Source: Streptomyces cylindrosporus (lineage in GTDB: Bacteria; Actinomycetota; Actinomycetes; Streptomycetales; Streptomycetaceae). Taken from it: 64,000 bases of DNA. This document shows positions 50,113 to 62,592 of this stretch, in pieces; the first letter of the stretch is position 1, and every line of letters begins with the position of its first letter. The position numbers were made by a program, and so were the translations under genes. The notes under the pieces were generated by a model that was not told the origin of the DNA, did not search any database, and saw nothing but the letters and a program-made list of their open reading frames with translations. The stretch is from the NCBI RefSeq assembly GCF_022698165.1, contig NZ_JALDAY010000010.1, positions 406,064 to 470,063 of the forward strand, read 5' to 3'.

Positions 50113-50652
50113 GTGCGCGTACTGGGCGTGGATCCCGGTCTGACGCGGTGCGGCGTGGGCGTCGTCGAGGGAGTCGCGGGCCGGCCGCTCACGATGGTCG
50201 GCGTCGGTGTCGTACGCACGCCCGTGGACGCCGAGTTGGGGCACCGGCTCGTCGCGATCGAGCAGGGCATCGAGCAGTGGCTGGACGAGCACCGGCCCGA
50301 ATTCGTCGCCGTGGAGCGGGTGTTCAGCCAGCACAACGTACGGACCGTGATGGGCACCGCGCAGGCCAGCGCCGTCGCCATGCTCTGCGCCGCCCGGCGC
50401 GGCATCCCCGTCGCCCTGCACACCCCCAGCGAGGTCAAGGCCGCCGTCACCGGCAGCGGCCGCGCCGACAAGGCCCAGGTCGGCGCCATGGTCACCCGCC
50501 TGCTCCGGCTTGACGCACCCCCGAAGCCGGCCGACGCCGCCGACGCCCTCGCGCTCGCCATCTGCCACATCTGGCGCGCCCCCGCGCAGAACCGACTCCA
50601 GCAGGCCGTGGCCCTGCACACCGCGAAAGCACTGAAAGGCCGTACGGCATGA
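50113..50652 (+). CDS. ruvC: Holliday junction resolvase RuvC
   Basis: The 179-aa endonuclease resolves Holliday junctions with RuvAB. Catalytic acidic residues lie in GVDPGLTRCG (near residue 5), AVERVFSQHN (near 70) and DAADALALAICH (near 141). GTG with GAGGGG upstream. The stop overlaps ruvA (ATGA). Confidence 0.97.
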   Translation: MRVLGVDPGLTRCGVGVVEGVAGRPLTMVGVGVVRTPVDAELGHRLVAIEQGIEQWLDEHRPEFVAVERVFSQHNVRTVMGTAQASAVAMLCAARRGIPVALHTPSEVKAAVTGSGRADKAQVGAMVTRLLRLDAPPKPADAADALALAICHIWRAPAQNRLQQAVALHTAKALKGRTA

Positions 50653-51254
50653 TCGCCTTCGTCAGCGGCACGGTCGCCGCACTCGCCCCCGATGCCGCCG
50701 TGGTCGAGGTCGGCGGTGTCGGCATGGCCGTGCAGTGCACGCCGAACACGCTGTCCACGCTCCGCATCGGACAGCCCGCCAAGCTGCACACCTCCCTCGT
50801 GGTCCGCGAGGACTCCCTCACGCTGTACGGCTTCGTGGACGACGACGAGCGCCAGGTCTTCGAGCTGCTGCAGACCGCGAGCGGGGTCGGCCCGCGCCTG
50901 GCCCAGGCGATGCTCGCCGTGCACAGCCCGGACGCCCTGCGCCGGGCCATCGCCACCAGCGACGAGAAGGCCCTCACCGCCGTCCCCGGTATCGGCAAGA
51001 AGGGCGCCCAGAAGCTGCTCCTGGAGCTCAGGGACCGCCTCGGCGAGCCCGTCGGCGCCCCCGCGATCGGAGCTCCCGTCACCCAGGGCTGGCGCGAGCA
51101 GCTGCACGCCGCCCTCATCGGCCTCGGCTACGCCACCCGCGAGGCCGACGAGGCCGTCGCCGCCGTGACACCGCAGGCGGAGGCCGCCGAGGGCACCCCG
51201 CAGGTCGGCCAACTCCTCAAGGCCGCCCTGCAGACCCTCAACCGCGCCCGCTGA
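50649..51254 (+). CDS. ruvA: Holliday junction-binding protein RuvA
   Basis: The 201-aa protein forms tetramers that hold the junction for RuvB. N-terminal OB fold (MIAFVSGTVAALAPD), helix-hairpin-helix regions (VGPRLAQAML and VPGIGKKGAQKLLLELRDR near 114-135) and the RuvB-contacting C-terminal domain (about 155-201). Coupled to ruvC by a 4-nt overlap. Confidence 0.97.
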   Translation: MIAFVSGTVAALAPDAAVVEVGGVGMAVQCTPNTLSTLRIGQPAKLHTSLVVREDSLTLYGFVDDDERQVFELLQTASGVGPRLAQAMLAVHSPDALRRAIATSDEKALTAVPGIGKKGAQKLLLELRDRLGEPVGAPAIGAPVTQGWREQLHAALIGLGYATREADEAVAAVTPQAEAAEGTPQVGQLLKAALQTLNRAR

Positions 51255-51286
51255 CCGACTCGCGCCACCCCAGCTAGGAGACCGCA

Positions 51287-52357
<1,071 letters not shown>

Positions 52358-52415
52358 TGCCATTGTGACGGCGCGGGCATTGGCCGGGTCAGGAACCCAG
52401 GTGCCATGCTGAGCG

Positions 52416-52445
52416 TTGTTCCATGCGCGCGGACTCGCTTAGACT
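52416..52445 (+). promoter_or_regulatory. Promoter before yajC-secDF
   Basis: TTGTTC (52416-52421), an 18-nt spacer and TAGACT (52440-52445), giving a leader of about 80 nt with a CCGCC/GGCGG hairpin. Confidence 0.5.
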
Positions 52446-52532
52446 CCGCCGATGCCGCCTTTGTCGGCGGTATACATACCCCCATCCATGAGGCCGCTCT
52501 CCATCGCGGTCGTGCGAAGGAAACTCCGTCCC

Positions 52533-53036
52533 GTGAATATCACCATGCTCCTCCCGTTCATCGTGCTCATCGGGGCCATGTTCCTCATGACTCGTTCGGC
52601 CAAGCGCAAGCAGCAGCAGGCCGCCCAGATGCGCAACGAGATGCAGCCCGGCAGCGGCGTCCGCACGATCGGGGGCATGTACGCGACGGTCAAGGAGGTC
52701 AACGAGGACACGGTCCTCCTCGACGCCGGCCCGGGCGTCGACCTCCTCTTCGCGAAGAACGCCATCGGTTCCGTGCTCAGCGACGACGAGTACAACCGCA
52801 TCGTGCACGGCATCGAGCACGACCTGAAGTCCGACTCCGACGTCGTCCCGGACGACGCCTCCTCCCTCACCGAGACCGACGACTCCGCCGACGAAGCTGC
52901 CGCCGCCTCCGACGACAAGTCCGTCGACCTCGGCAAGAAGGACGCGCCCGAGGACTCGGCCGACGAGACCGTCGCCGCCGAGGCGAAGTCGGACGAGGAG
53001 CCGAAGAAGACCGACGGCGACTCCGAGGCGAAGTAG
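52533..53036 (+). CDS. yajC: Sec translocase accessory subunit YajC
   Basis: The 167-aa protein has one N-terminal transmembrane helix (MLLPFIVLIGAMFLM) and a cytoplasmic domain with MQPGSGVRTIGGMYATVKEV, the YajC core. A long acidic, low-complexity tail of about 70 residues is larger than in E. coli YajC (110 aa). It works with SecD-SecF, encoded next. The GTG start follows GAAGGA. Confidence 0.93.
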   Translation: MNITMLLPFIVLIGAMFLMTRSAKRKQQQAAQMRNEMQPGSGVRTIGGMYATVKEVNEDTVLLDAGPGVDLLFAKNAIGSVLSDDEYNRIVHGIEHDLKSDSDVVPDDASSLTETDDSADEAAAASDDKSVDLGKKDAPEDSADETVAAEAKSDEEPKKTDGDSEAK

Positions 53037-53169
53037 TCACTCCAGGGACGTGCGGCCGACCCCGCGCGCCCCTGGACGTGCGCATCTCGCACACGGGGAT
53101 CCCGACACCATGTCATGGCCGCCACCGCGCTGACCCGGCGCGGAGCGGCCCGAGAGGGAGTACGAGAAG

Positions 53170-54948
53170 GTGGCAGCACCTAAAAAGGGCCGGAGCGCGA
53201 GCGCCCAGAGCAAGCCGGGGCGCTCGCTGGCCCTCATCCTGATCGCCATCGTGGCGCTCACCGGCGGAATGTTCGCCTCCGGACACACCACACCGCGGCT
53301 GGGCATCGACCTGGCCGGTGGTACGAGCATCACGCTGCGGGCGGTCCCGGAGAAGGGCCAGGAATCCGCGATCAACAAGACCAACATGGACACCGCGGTC
53401 GACATCATGAACCGCCGTGTCAATGGTCTTGGTGTCTCGGAGGCCGAGGTTCAGACCCAGGGCGACAAGAACATCATCGTCAACATCCCCAAGGGCACGA
53501 ACTCCAAGGAAGCGCGCCAGCAGGTCGGCACCACCGCCAAGCTGTACTTCCGCCCGGTGATCGCCACCGAGCTCTCCGGCGCGGCGGCCACGGCCACCCC
53601 GTCGCCGAGCGCCTCCGGCAGCGCGTCGAGCAGCCCCTCCAGCAGCTCGTCCGAGAAGGCCACCGACAAGGCGACCTCGTCGTCCTCCGCGTCGGCCACC
53701 GCCACCTCCCAGGGCCGCGCCGTCACGGACGCCCTGAAGGCCGACTCGACGCCCAGCGCCACCGCCAGTGCGAAGGCCTCCTCCAGCGCGTCGGCGAGCG
53801 CCTCCCCGTCCGCGAGCAGCAGCTCCGCCACCAGCGCCGAGGCCGCCAAGCTGGAGGCGCAGTACACCGCCCTGGACTGCACCAAGAAGTCGGTCCGCGC
53901 CACCGCCGGCAAGGGCGTCAAGCCCACCGACTCCACCGTCGCCTGCGGCCAGAACTCGGCGGGCCAGTGGCAGAAGTACATCCTCGGCCCCGCCGCGGTC
54001 GACGGCACCGACGTGAAGAAGGCCCAGGCCGTCTTCAACACGACGACCGCCGCCGGCTGGACCGTCACCATGGACTTCACGAGCAAGGGCACCAAGAAGT
54101 TCGGCACCATCACCGGACAGCTCGCGCAGAACCAGTCGCCGCAGAACCAGTTCGCCATCGTCCTCGACGGTGACGTCGTCTCCGACCCCTCGGTCAGCGA
54201 GGCGCTCACCGGCGGCAGCGCGGAGATCTCCGGCAGCTTCACCCAGGAAGAGGCGCAGAGCCTCGCCAACATGCTGTCGTACGGCGCCCTGCCGCTGACC
54301 TTCAAGGAGGACAGCGTCACCACGGTGACCGCCGCGCTCGGCGGCGAGCAGCTGCACGCCGGCCTGATCGCGGGCGCCATCGGCCTCGCGCTGGTCGTCA
54401 TCTACCTGCTGATCTTCTACCGCGGCCTGTCGGTCATCGCCATCCCGTCGCTGCTGGTCTCCGCGATCCTCACCTATGTGATCATGGCGCTGCTCGGCCC
54501 GGCCATCGGCTTCGCGCTGAACCTGCCGGCCGTCTGCGGCGCGATCGTCGCGATCGGTATCACCGCGGACTCGTTCATCGTGTTCTTCGAACGCATCAGG
54601 GACGAGATCCGCGAGGGCCGCTCGCTGCGCCCGGCCGTCGAGCGGGCCTGGCCGCGCGCCCGGCGCACCATCCTGGTCTCCGACTTCGTGTCGTTCCTCG
54701 CCGCCGCGGTGCTGTTCATCGTGACCGTCGGCAAGGTCCAGGGCTTCGCGTTCACCCTCGGCCTGACCACCGTGCTCGACGTGGTCGTCGTCTTCCTGTT
54801 CACCAAGCCGCTGATGACGATCCTCGCCCGCCGGAAGTTCTTCGCGCAGGGCCACAAGTGGTCCGGCCTGGACCCGAAGGCCCTCGGCGCCAAACCACCG
54901 CTGCGCCGCACCCGCCGTTCCGCCCCCGTCGACCCGAAGGAGGCGTGA
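53170..54948 (+). CDS. secD: Protein translocase subunit SecD
   Basis: The 592-aa membrane protein helps pull exported proteins through SecYEG using the proton gradient. TM1 near residue 20, large extracellular P1 domain, then five C-terminal helices with GGEQLHAGLIAGAIGLALV and ADSFIVFFERIRDEIREGRS. An Ala/Ser/Thr-rich insertion of about 90 residues (about 138-230) interrupts the extracellular domain. GTG behind GAGGGAG and GAGAAG. secF starts 1 nt past the stop. Confidence 0.95.
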   Translation: MAAPKKGRSASAQSKPGRSLALILIAIVALTGGMFASGHTTPRLGIDLAGGTSITLRAVPEKGQESAINKTNMDTAVDIMNRRVNGLGVSEAEVQTQGDKNIIVNIPKGTNSKEARQQVGTTAKLYFRPVIATELSGAAATATPSPSASGSASSSPSSSSSEKATDKATSSSSASATATSQGRAVTDALKADSTPSATASAKASSSASASASPSASSSSATSAEAAKLEAQYTALDCTKKSVRATAGKGVKPTDSTVACGQNSAGQWQKYILGPAAVDGTDVKKAQAVFNTTTAAGWTVTMDFTSKGTKKFGTITGQLAQNQSPQNQFAIVLDGDVVSDPSVSEALTGGSAEISGSFTQEEAQSLANMLSYGALPLTFKEDSVTTVTAALGGEQLHAGLIAGAIGLALVVIYLLIFYRGLSVIAIPSLLVSAILTYVIMALLGPAIGFALNLPAVCGAIVAIGITADSFIVFFERIRDEIREGRSLRPAVERAWPRARRTILVSDFVSFLAAAVLFIVTVGKVQGFAFTLGLTTVLDVVVVFLFTKPLMTILARRKFFAQGHKWSGLDPKALGAKPPLRRTRRSAPVDPKEA

Positions 54949-54949
54949 G

Positions 54950-56074
54950 ATGTCGAAACTCGGCAGCCTCGGCGCCCGTCTGCACCGCGGCGAGGTCGGT
55001 TACGACTTCGTCGGAAAGCGCAAGATCTGGTACGGCGTCTCGATCCTGATCACCATCACGGCCATCCTCGGCCTGGCGGTGCGCGGCCTGAACATGGGCA
55101 TCGAGTTCCAGGGCGGCGCCGTCTTCACCACCCCGAAGCACATGAGCACCTCGGTCGCCTCGGCCGAGAGCTTCGCGGAGGAGGCCTCCGGCCACGACGC
55201 GATCGTCCAGAAGCTCGGCGACGGCAGCCTGCGCATCCAGATCGCGGGCATCGACACCGACAAGTCCGACGCGATCAAGGACAAGCTCGCCAAGGACCTG
55301 AACGTCAACTCGGAGAACCTCGCCGCGGACCTGGTCGGCCCCAGCTGGGGTGACCAGATCGCCAACAAGGCCTGGCAGGGCCTGGGGATCTTCATGGTCC
55401 TCGTGGTGATCTACCTGGCGATCGCCTTCGAGTGGCGCATGGCCGTCGCGGCGCTCGTCGCCCTGATCCACGACATCACCATCACCACCGGTATCTACGC
55501 CCTCGTCGGCTTCGAGGTCACACCGGGCACCGTGATCGGTCTGCTCACCATCCTCGGTTACTCGCTCTACGACACGGTCGTCGTCTTCGACAGCCTCAAG
55601 GAGCAGACCAAGGACATCACCAAGCAGACCCGCTGGACCTACAGCGATGTCGCCAACCGCTCGATCAACAGCACCCTGATGCGGTCCATCAACACGACCG
55701 TGGTCGCGCTGCTGCCGGTCGGCGGCCTGCTCTTCATCGGTGGCGGCCTGCTCGGCGCCGGCATGCTCAACGACATCTCGCTGTCGCTGTTCGTCGGCCT
55801 CGCGGCCGGTGCGTACTCCTCGATCTTCATCGCCACGCCGCTCGTCGCCGACCTCAAGGAGCGCGAGCCGCAGATGAAGGCGCTCAAGAAGCGCGTCCTC
55901 GCCAAGCGGGCCCAGGCGGCCAGCGAAGAGGAGCAGGCGGAGGCCCGCGGCGCGGACCTGGTGCACGACGAGGAGCCGGAGGACGACGCCGCCCCGGCGG
56001 TCGTCGGCCCGCGCAACCAGCCCGCGTCCCGCAACCGCGGCCGCGGCCGCCCCTCCGGGAAGCGAGCACGATGA
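54950..56074 (+). CDS. secF: Protein translocase subunit SecF
   Basis: The 374-aa partner of SecD has TM1 near residue 25, the GIEFQGGAVF strand, and five C-terminal helices with LTILGYSLYDTVVVFDSLKE and NRSINSTLMRSINTT. A basic, acidic-patched cytoplasmic tail (about 305-374) extends the family core. Its stop overlaps the apt start. Confidence 0.95.
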   Translation: MSKLGSLGARLHRGEVGYDFVGKRKIWYGVSILITITAILGLAVRGLNMGIEFQGGAVFTTPKHMSTSVASAESFAEEASGHDAIVQKLGDGSLRIQIAGIDTDKSDAIKDKLAKDLNVNSENLAADLVGPSWGDQIANKAWQGLGIFMVLVVIYLAIAFEWRMAVAALVALIHDITITTGIYALVGFEVTPGTVIGLLTILGYSLYDTVVVFDSLKEQTKDITKQTRWTYSDVANRSINSTLMRSINTTVVALLPVGGLLFIGGGLLGAGMLNDISLSLFVGLAAGAYSSIFIATPLVADLKEREPQMKALKKRVLAKRAQAASEEEQAEARGADLVHDEEPEDDAAPAVVGPRNQPASRNRGRGRPSGKRAR

Positions 56075-56610
56075 CCGGCATCGAGGAGCTCCTGCTCAGC
56101 CGCATCCGCGACGTGGCCGACTACCCGGAGCCGGGCGTGATGTTCAAGGACATCACCCCGCTCCTGGCGGACCCGGCGGCCTTCACGGCGCTCACCGGCG
56201 CGCTTGCGGACATCGCCACCAGCACCGGCGCCACCAAGGTCGTCGGCCTGGAGGCCCGCGGCTTCATCCTCGGCGCCCCGGTCGCCGTCCGCGCCGGCCT
56301 CGGCTTCATCCCCGTACGCAAGGCGGGCAAGCTCCCCGGAGCCACGCTCAGCCAGGCGTACGACCTGGAGTACGGCTCGGCGGAGATCGAGGTCCACGCC
56401 GAGGACCTGTCGGCCGACGACCGCATCCTGGTCGTCGACGACGTCCTGGCCACGGGCGGCACGGCCGAGGCCTCGATCGAGCTGATCCGCCGGGCCGGCG
56501 CCGAGGTGGCGGGCCTGGCGGTCCTGATGGAACTCGGCTTCCTCTCCGGCCGGGCCCGCCTGGAACCGGCTCTGGGCGGCGCCCCACTGGAGGCCCTGCT
56601 GGTGGTCTGA
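56071..56610 (+). CDS. apt: Adenine phosphoribosyltransferase
   Basis: The 179-aa enzyme salvages adenine to AMP with PRPP. PRPP-binding motif ILVVDDVLATGGTA (near residue 119), GLEARGFILGAPVA and FIPVRKAGKLPG match Apt. ATG overlaps secF (ATGA). The link to secDF and relA is a conserved actinobacterial order. Confidence 0.95.
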   Translation: MTGIEELLLSRIRDVADYPEPGVMFKDITPLLADPAAFTALTGALADIATSTGATKVVGLEARGFILGAPVAVRAGLGFIPVRKAGKLPGATLSQAYDLEYGSAEIEVHAEDLSADDRILVVDDVLATGGTAEASIELIRRAGAEVAGLAVLMELGFLSGRARLEPALGGAPLEALLVV

Positions 56611-56640
56611 CGTCCACAGCAGACCTCGTAACCGATACGA

Positions 56641-56677
56641 GAACGGCCGCCCCGGCACCTGTCCGGGGCGGCCGTTC
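56641..56677 (+). terminator. Terminator after apt
   Basis: A perfect 15-bp stem (GAACGGCCGCCCCGG and its complement) with a 7-nt loop. Confidence 0.85.
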
Positions 56678-56856
56678 CCTGTTGCACACCCCCCGTGCTC
56701 CCGCACTTCACCTCCCGGAATGCCGGCGGCAGCCCCCCGTGTTACACGGGTAGACGTCCCTCACATTGGCCTGAAGGCGATCCCGGAGCCCAGGATCGCT
56801 ACCATGGGGTCTCCGGAGCCTGACCGGGGGACCCGGATCGCGCACGAGGAGTCCTC

Positions 56857-59391
<2,535 letters not shown>

Positions 59392-59400
59392 AACAACCCG

Positions 59401-59441
59401 ACGCAGCGGGCCCCGCACATCATGTGCGGGGCCCGCTGCGT
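59401..59441. terminator. Bidirectional terminator between relA and the DUF349 gene
   Basis: A 20-bp perfect inverted repeat around a single central base (ACGCAGCGGGCCCCGCACAT and its complement); the innermost pairs must open to form the loop. Confidence 0.88.
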
Positions 59442-59455
59442 ATGACGATGTGCCT

Positions 59456-60685
59456 CTAGCCGCCGAACTCCTGCAGGCCCTTCAGCGCCTGGTCCAGCAG
59501 CGCCTGGCGGCCCTCCAGCTCACGCTCCAGCTTGTCGGCCTTCGCGTTGTTGCCCTGGGCGCGCGCCTGCTCGATCTGGCCCTTCAGCTTGTCCACGGCC
59601 GCCTGGAGCTGGCCGGTCAAACCCTCGGCACGCGCGCGTGCCTCCGGGTTGGTCCGGCGCCACTCGGCCTCCTCGGCCTCCTGGATCGCCCGCTCCACCG
59701 CGTGCATCCGGCCCTCGACCTTCGGCCGGGCGTCGCGCGGGACGTGGCCGATGGCCTCCCAGCGCTCGTTGATCGAGCGGAACGCGGCACGCGCCGTCCT
59801 GAGGTCCGTCACCGGGAGGATCTTCTCGGCCTCCTCGGCCAGCTCCTCCTTCAGCTTCAGGTTCTCCGACTGCTCGGCGTCCCGCTCCGCGAAGACCGAG
59901 CTGCGGGCGGCGAAGAAGATGTCCTGGGCGCCGCGGAAGCGGTTCCACAGGTCGTCCTCGTGCTCGCGCTGGGCGCGGCCCGCGGCCTTCCACTCCGTCA
60001 TCAGCTCGCGGTAGCGCGCGGCCGTCGGACCCCAGTCCGTCGACCCGGACAGCGACTCGGCCTCGGCGACCAGCCGCTCCTTGGTCTTACGGGCCTCCTC
60101 GCGCTGCGCGTCCAGCGCCGCGAAGTGGGCCTTGCGGCGCTTGGAGAACGCCGAGCGGGCGTGCGAGAAGCGGTGCCACAGCTCGTCGTCCGACTTGCGG
60201 TCCAGCCGCGGCAGACCCTTCCAGGTGTCCACCAGGGCCCGCAGCCGCTCACCGGCGGCCCGCCACTGGTCGGACTGCGCCAGCTGCTCCGCCTCGACGA
60301 CCAGCTCCTCCTTGGCGTGCCGCGCCTCGTCGGACTGCTTGGCGCGCTGCTGCTTGCGCTCCTCGCGCCGTGCGTCGACCGTCGCGACCAGCTTGTCCAG
60401 ACGGACCTTCAGGGCGTCCAGATCGCCGACCGCGTGGTGCGCGTCGACCTGCTCACGGATGTGGTCGATCGCGGCCTGCGCGTCCTTCGCCGACAGGTCG
60501 GTGGTCTTCACGCGCTTCTCGAGGAGGCCGATCTCGACAACCAGGCCCTCGTACTTGCGTTCAAAATAGGCCAGCGCCTCCTCGGGAGAGCCGGCCTGCC
60601 ATGAACCGACGACCTGCTCGCCGTCGGCCGTACGCACGTACACGGTCCCCGTCTCGTCGACGCGGCCCCACGGGTCGCTGCTCAC
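59456..60685 (-). CDS. DUF349-repeat protein
   Basis: The 409-aa, highly charged helical protein has an N-terminal segment (WGRVDETGTVYVRTADGEQVVG) and about three DUF349 units (such as WRAAGERLRALVDTWKGLPRLD, then DDELWHRFSHARSAF, and DLWNRFRGAQDIFF), followed by a coiled-coil end. Function not established for the family; conserved next to relA in actinobacteria. GTG start. Confidence 0.88.
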   Translation of the reverse strand: MSSDPWGRVDETGTVYVRTADGEQVVGSWQAGSPEEALAYFERKYEGLVVEIGLLEKRVKTTDLSAKDAQAAIDHIREQVDAHHAVGDLDALKVRLDKLVATVDARREERKQQRAKQSDEARHAKEELVVEAEQLAQSDQWRAAGERLRALVDTWKGLPRLDRKSDDELWHRFSHARSAFSKRRKAHFAALDAQREEARKTKERLVAEAESLSGSTDWGPTAARYRELMTEWKAAGRAQREHEDDLWNRFRGAQDIFFAARSSVFAERDAEQSENLKLKEELAEEAEKILPVTDLRTARAAFRSINERWEAIGHVPRDARPKVEGRMHAVERAIQEAEEAEWRRTNPEARARAEGLTGQLQAAVDKLKGQIEQARAQGNNAKADKLERELEGRQALLDQALKGLQEFGG

Positions 60686-60814
60686 AGCGCCTCCTCCACA
60701 TGATGCCTGCGAGGGGCCTCACTGCCCCCGGGCATCGTCCACAGTTTCGTCACGGCCAACATAGGCGACCGGCGGGTTGCCTGTCCGCATCCCGCGCGAC
60801 CGAAATTTCGCACC

Positions 60815-60837
60815 TCGGGGTCCTGATGGGACCCCGA
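60815..60837 (-). terminator. Terminator after the cyclophilin gene
   Basis: A 9-bp stem (TCGGGGTCC/GGACCCCGA) with a 5-nt loop 16 nt beyond the minus-strand stop. Confidence 0.6.
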
Positions 60838-60853
60838 AGCGGTGCCGGCGGGG

Positions 60854-61675
60854 TCAGGATTTCGTGACCGTCGCCTTGTTGATCACGACCGTCGCGTTCG
60901 GGGCTCCGTCGCCCTGGCCCGTGCTCTCGCCCGCCGCGGCGATTTTCTTCAGCACCTTCATGCCCGATTCGGAAACGGTGCCGAACGGTGTGTAGCTGGC
61001 CGGCAGCTGACTGTCCTGGTAGACGAGGAAGAACTGGCTGCCGCCGGTGTGCTTCTGCCCGGTGTTCGCCATGGCGACCGTGCCCGCCGGGTAGACGCCG
61101 CCCTTCAGGCTTTTGTCCTTGAGGTTCTCGTCCGGAATCGTGTAGCCGGGGCCGCCGCTGCCGCTGCCCGTGGGGTCGCCGCACTGCAGCACGTAGATGC
61201 CGTTGGTGGTGAGGCGGTGGCACTTCGTGTGGTCGAAGTAGCCCTTTCCGGCCAGGAAGTCGAAGGAGTTCACGGTGTGCGGCGCCGCCGACGCGTTGAG
61301 CGCGATGTCTATGTCACCGCACGTGGTGGCGAGCTTCATCGTGTACTTCGCCGACTTGTCGATGGTGACCGCCGGCTCCTTCTTCCAGCTGAGCTTCTTC
61401 ACGGAGCCCTTGGCGGCCTTCTCGCAGGGGTCCGGCGCCTTGCTGGTGGCCGCGGCGCTCGGCGTCGTCTGCGCGCTCGCGTCGGCCTTGTCGTCGTCGT
61501 TCTTCAGCACGCCGGTCGTGTAGATCGCCACGCTGCCGATCACGACCACGCCCAGCACCGAGGCGATCACCGAGTTGCGCATGCGTGCCTTGCGCCGCGC
61601 CTCCGTGCGCCGCTGCTGCTGCCGCAAGAACTTCTCCCGCGCGAGCTGCCGCTTCCGCTGTTCCTGGGTGACCAC
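60854..61675 (-). CDS. Membrane-anchored cyclophilin-type peptidyl-prolyl isomerase
   Basis: The 273-aa protein has a basic cytoplasmic N-terminus (RKRQLAREKFLRQQQRRTEARRK), one helix (SVIASVLGVVVIGSVAIYTTG near 35-55), a Thr/Ala linker, and a cyclophilin domain (about 110-273) with GGSQFFLVYQDSQL. The extracellular domain should speed proline isomerisation in exported proteins. GTG behind GAGGAG at 8 nt. Divergent from the MBL-fold gene. Confidence 0.9.
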   Translation of the reverse strand: MVTQEQRKRQLAREKFLRQQQRRTEARRKARMRNSVIASVLGVVVIGSVAIYTTGVLKNDDDKADASAQTTPSAAATSKAPDPCEKAAKGSVKKLSWKKEPAVTIDKSAKYTMKLATTCGDIDIALNASAAPHTVNSFDFLAGKGYFDHTKCHRLTTNGIYVLQCGDPTGSGSGGPGYTIPDENLKDKSLKGGVYPAGTVAMANTGQKHTGGSQFFLVYQDSQLPASYTPFGTVSESGMKVLKKIAAAGESTGQGDGAPNATVVINKATVTKS

Positions 61676-61819
61676 GGGGTTTTCTCCTCATGCCTCTCGT
61701 ACGTCGACCGGTACGCGTGCGACTGGTGGGCCGACCGCCTGCGTGTGCCCCGTACCGTATATGGGTTCGCTGAGGATTCGGCAGCGCCGGTAGGCTCTGA
61801 CGGCAGCTGTGTCCATTCG

Positions 61820-61848
61820 TTGACCACAGCCGTAGCCGCCCGTATCGA
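61820..61848 (+). promoter_or_regulatory. Promoter before the MBL-fold hydrolase gene
   Basis: TTGACC (61820-61825), a 17-nt spacer and TATCGA (61843-61848). Start expected near 61855, giving a short leader with CGAAGGA as ribosome site. Confidence 0.6.
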
Positions 61849-61865
61849 CACAACGAAGGACGATC

Positions 61866-62579
61866 GTGCTCATTGCCGGGTTCCCCGCCGGGGCCTGGGG
61901 GACGAACTGTTATCTCGTCGCCCCCGCCGCCGGTGAGGAGTGCGTGATCATCGACCCTGGCCACCAGGCCACCGAGGGCGTCGAGGAAGCGCTGAAGAAG
62001 CATCGGCTCAAGCCCGTCGCCGTCGTCCTCACCCATGGCCACATCGACCACGTGGCCTCGGTCGTCCCGGTGTGCGGCGCGCACGACGTGCCCGCGTGGA
62101 TCCACCCCGAGGACCGCTACATGATGGCGGACCCGGAGAAGGCGCTCGGCCGCTCCATCGGCATGCCGCTGATGGGCGAGCTGACCGTGGGGGAGCCGGA
62201 CGACGTCCGGGAGCTGACCGACGGCACGCGGCTGGCGCTCGCGGGCCTGGAGTTCTCCGTCGCGCACGCGCCCGGCCATACCAAGGGGTCGGTGACCTTC
62301 CAGATGCCGGAGACGACCGAGATCCCGTCGGTCTTCTTCTCCGGGGATCTGCTCTTCGCCGGCTCCATCGGACGCACCGACCTGCCCGGCGGTGACATGG
62401 CCGAGATGCTCGACTCGCTGGCCCGCGTGTGCCTGCCGCTCGACGACTCGACCGTGGTGCTGTCCGGCCACGGCCCCCAGACGACCATCGGCCAGGAGCG
62501 CGCCACCAACCCGTACTTGCGGCAGGTGGCCGCCGGCCAGGGAGCGGACACCGATGCCGCTCCCCGACGAGGAATGTGA
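61866..62579 (+). CDS. MBL-fold metallo-hydrolase (glyoxalase II-like)
   Basis: The 237-aa protein has the di-metal motif THGHIDHVA (near residue 57), HAPGHTKGSV (near 137), FSGDLLFAGSIGRTD and GHGPQTTIGQE. It probably hydrolyses a thioester such as S-lactoyl-thiol, but glutathione is absent in actinobacteria, so mycothiol or another thiol would be the carrier. It overlaps no gene but lies 13 nt before hisS, so co-transcription is likely. Confidence 0.88.
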   Translation: MLIAGFPAGAWGTNCYLVAPAAGEECVIIDPGHQATEGVEEALKKHRLKPVAVVLTHGHIDHVASVVPVCGAHDVPAWIHPEDRYMMADPEKALGRSIGMPLMGELTVGEPDDVRELTDGTRLALAGLEFSVAHAPGHTKGSVTFQMPETTEIPSVFFSGDLLFAGSIGRTDLPGGDMAEMLDSLARVCLPLDDSTVVLSGHGPQTTIGQERATNPYLRQVAAGQGADTDAAPRRGM

Positions 62580-62592
62580 CGAGAGACTTCCC

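Noticed and set aside
53768..54016. Separate Pro/Arg-rich small gene inside secD
   Set aside because: It is an out-of-frame reading of the Ser/Ala-rich insertion.
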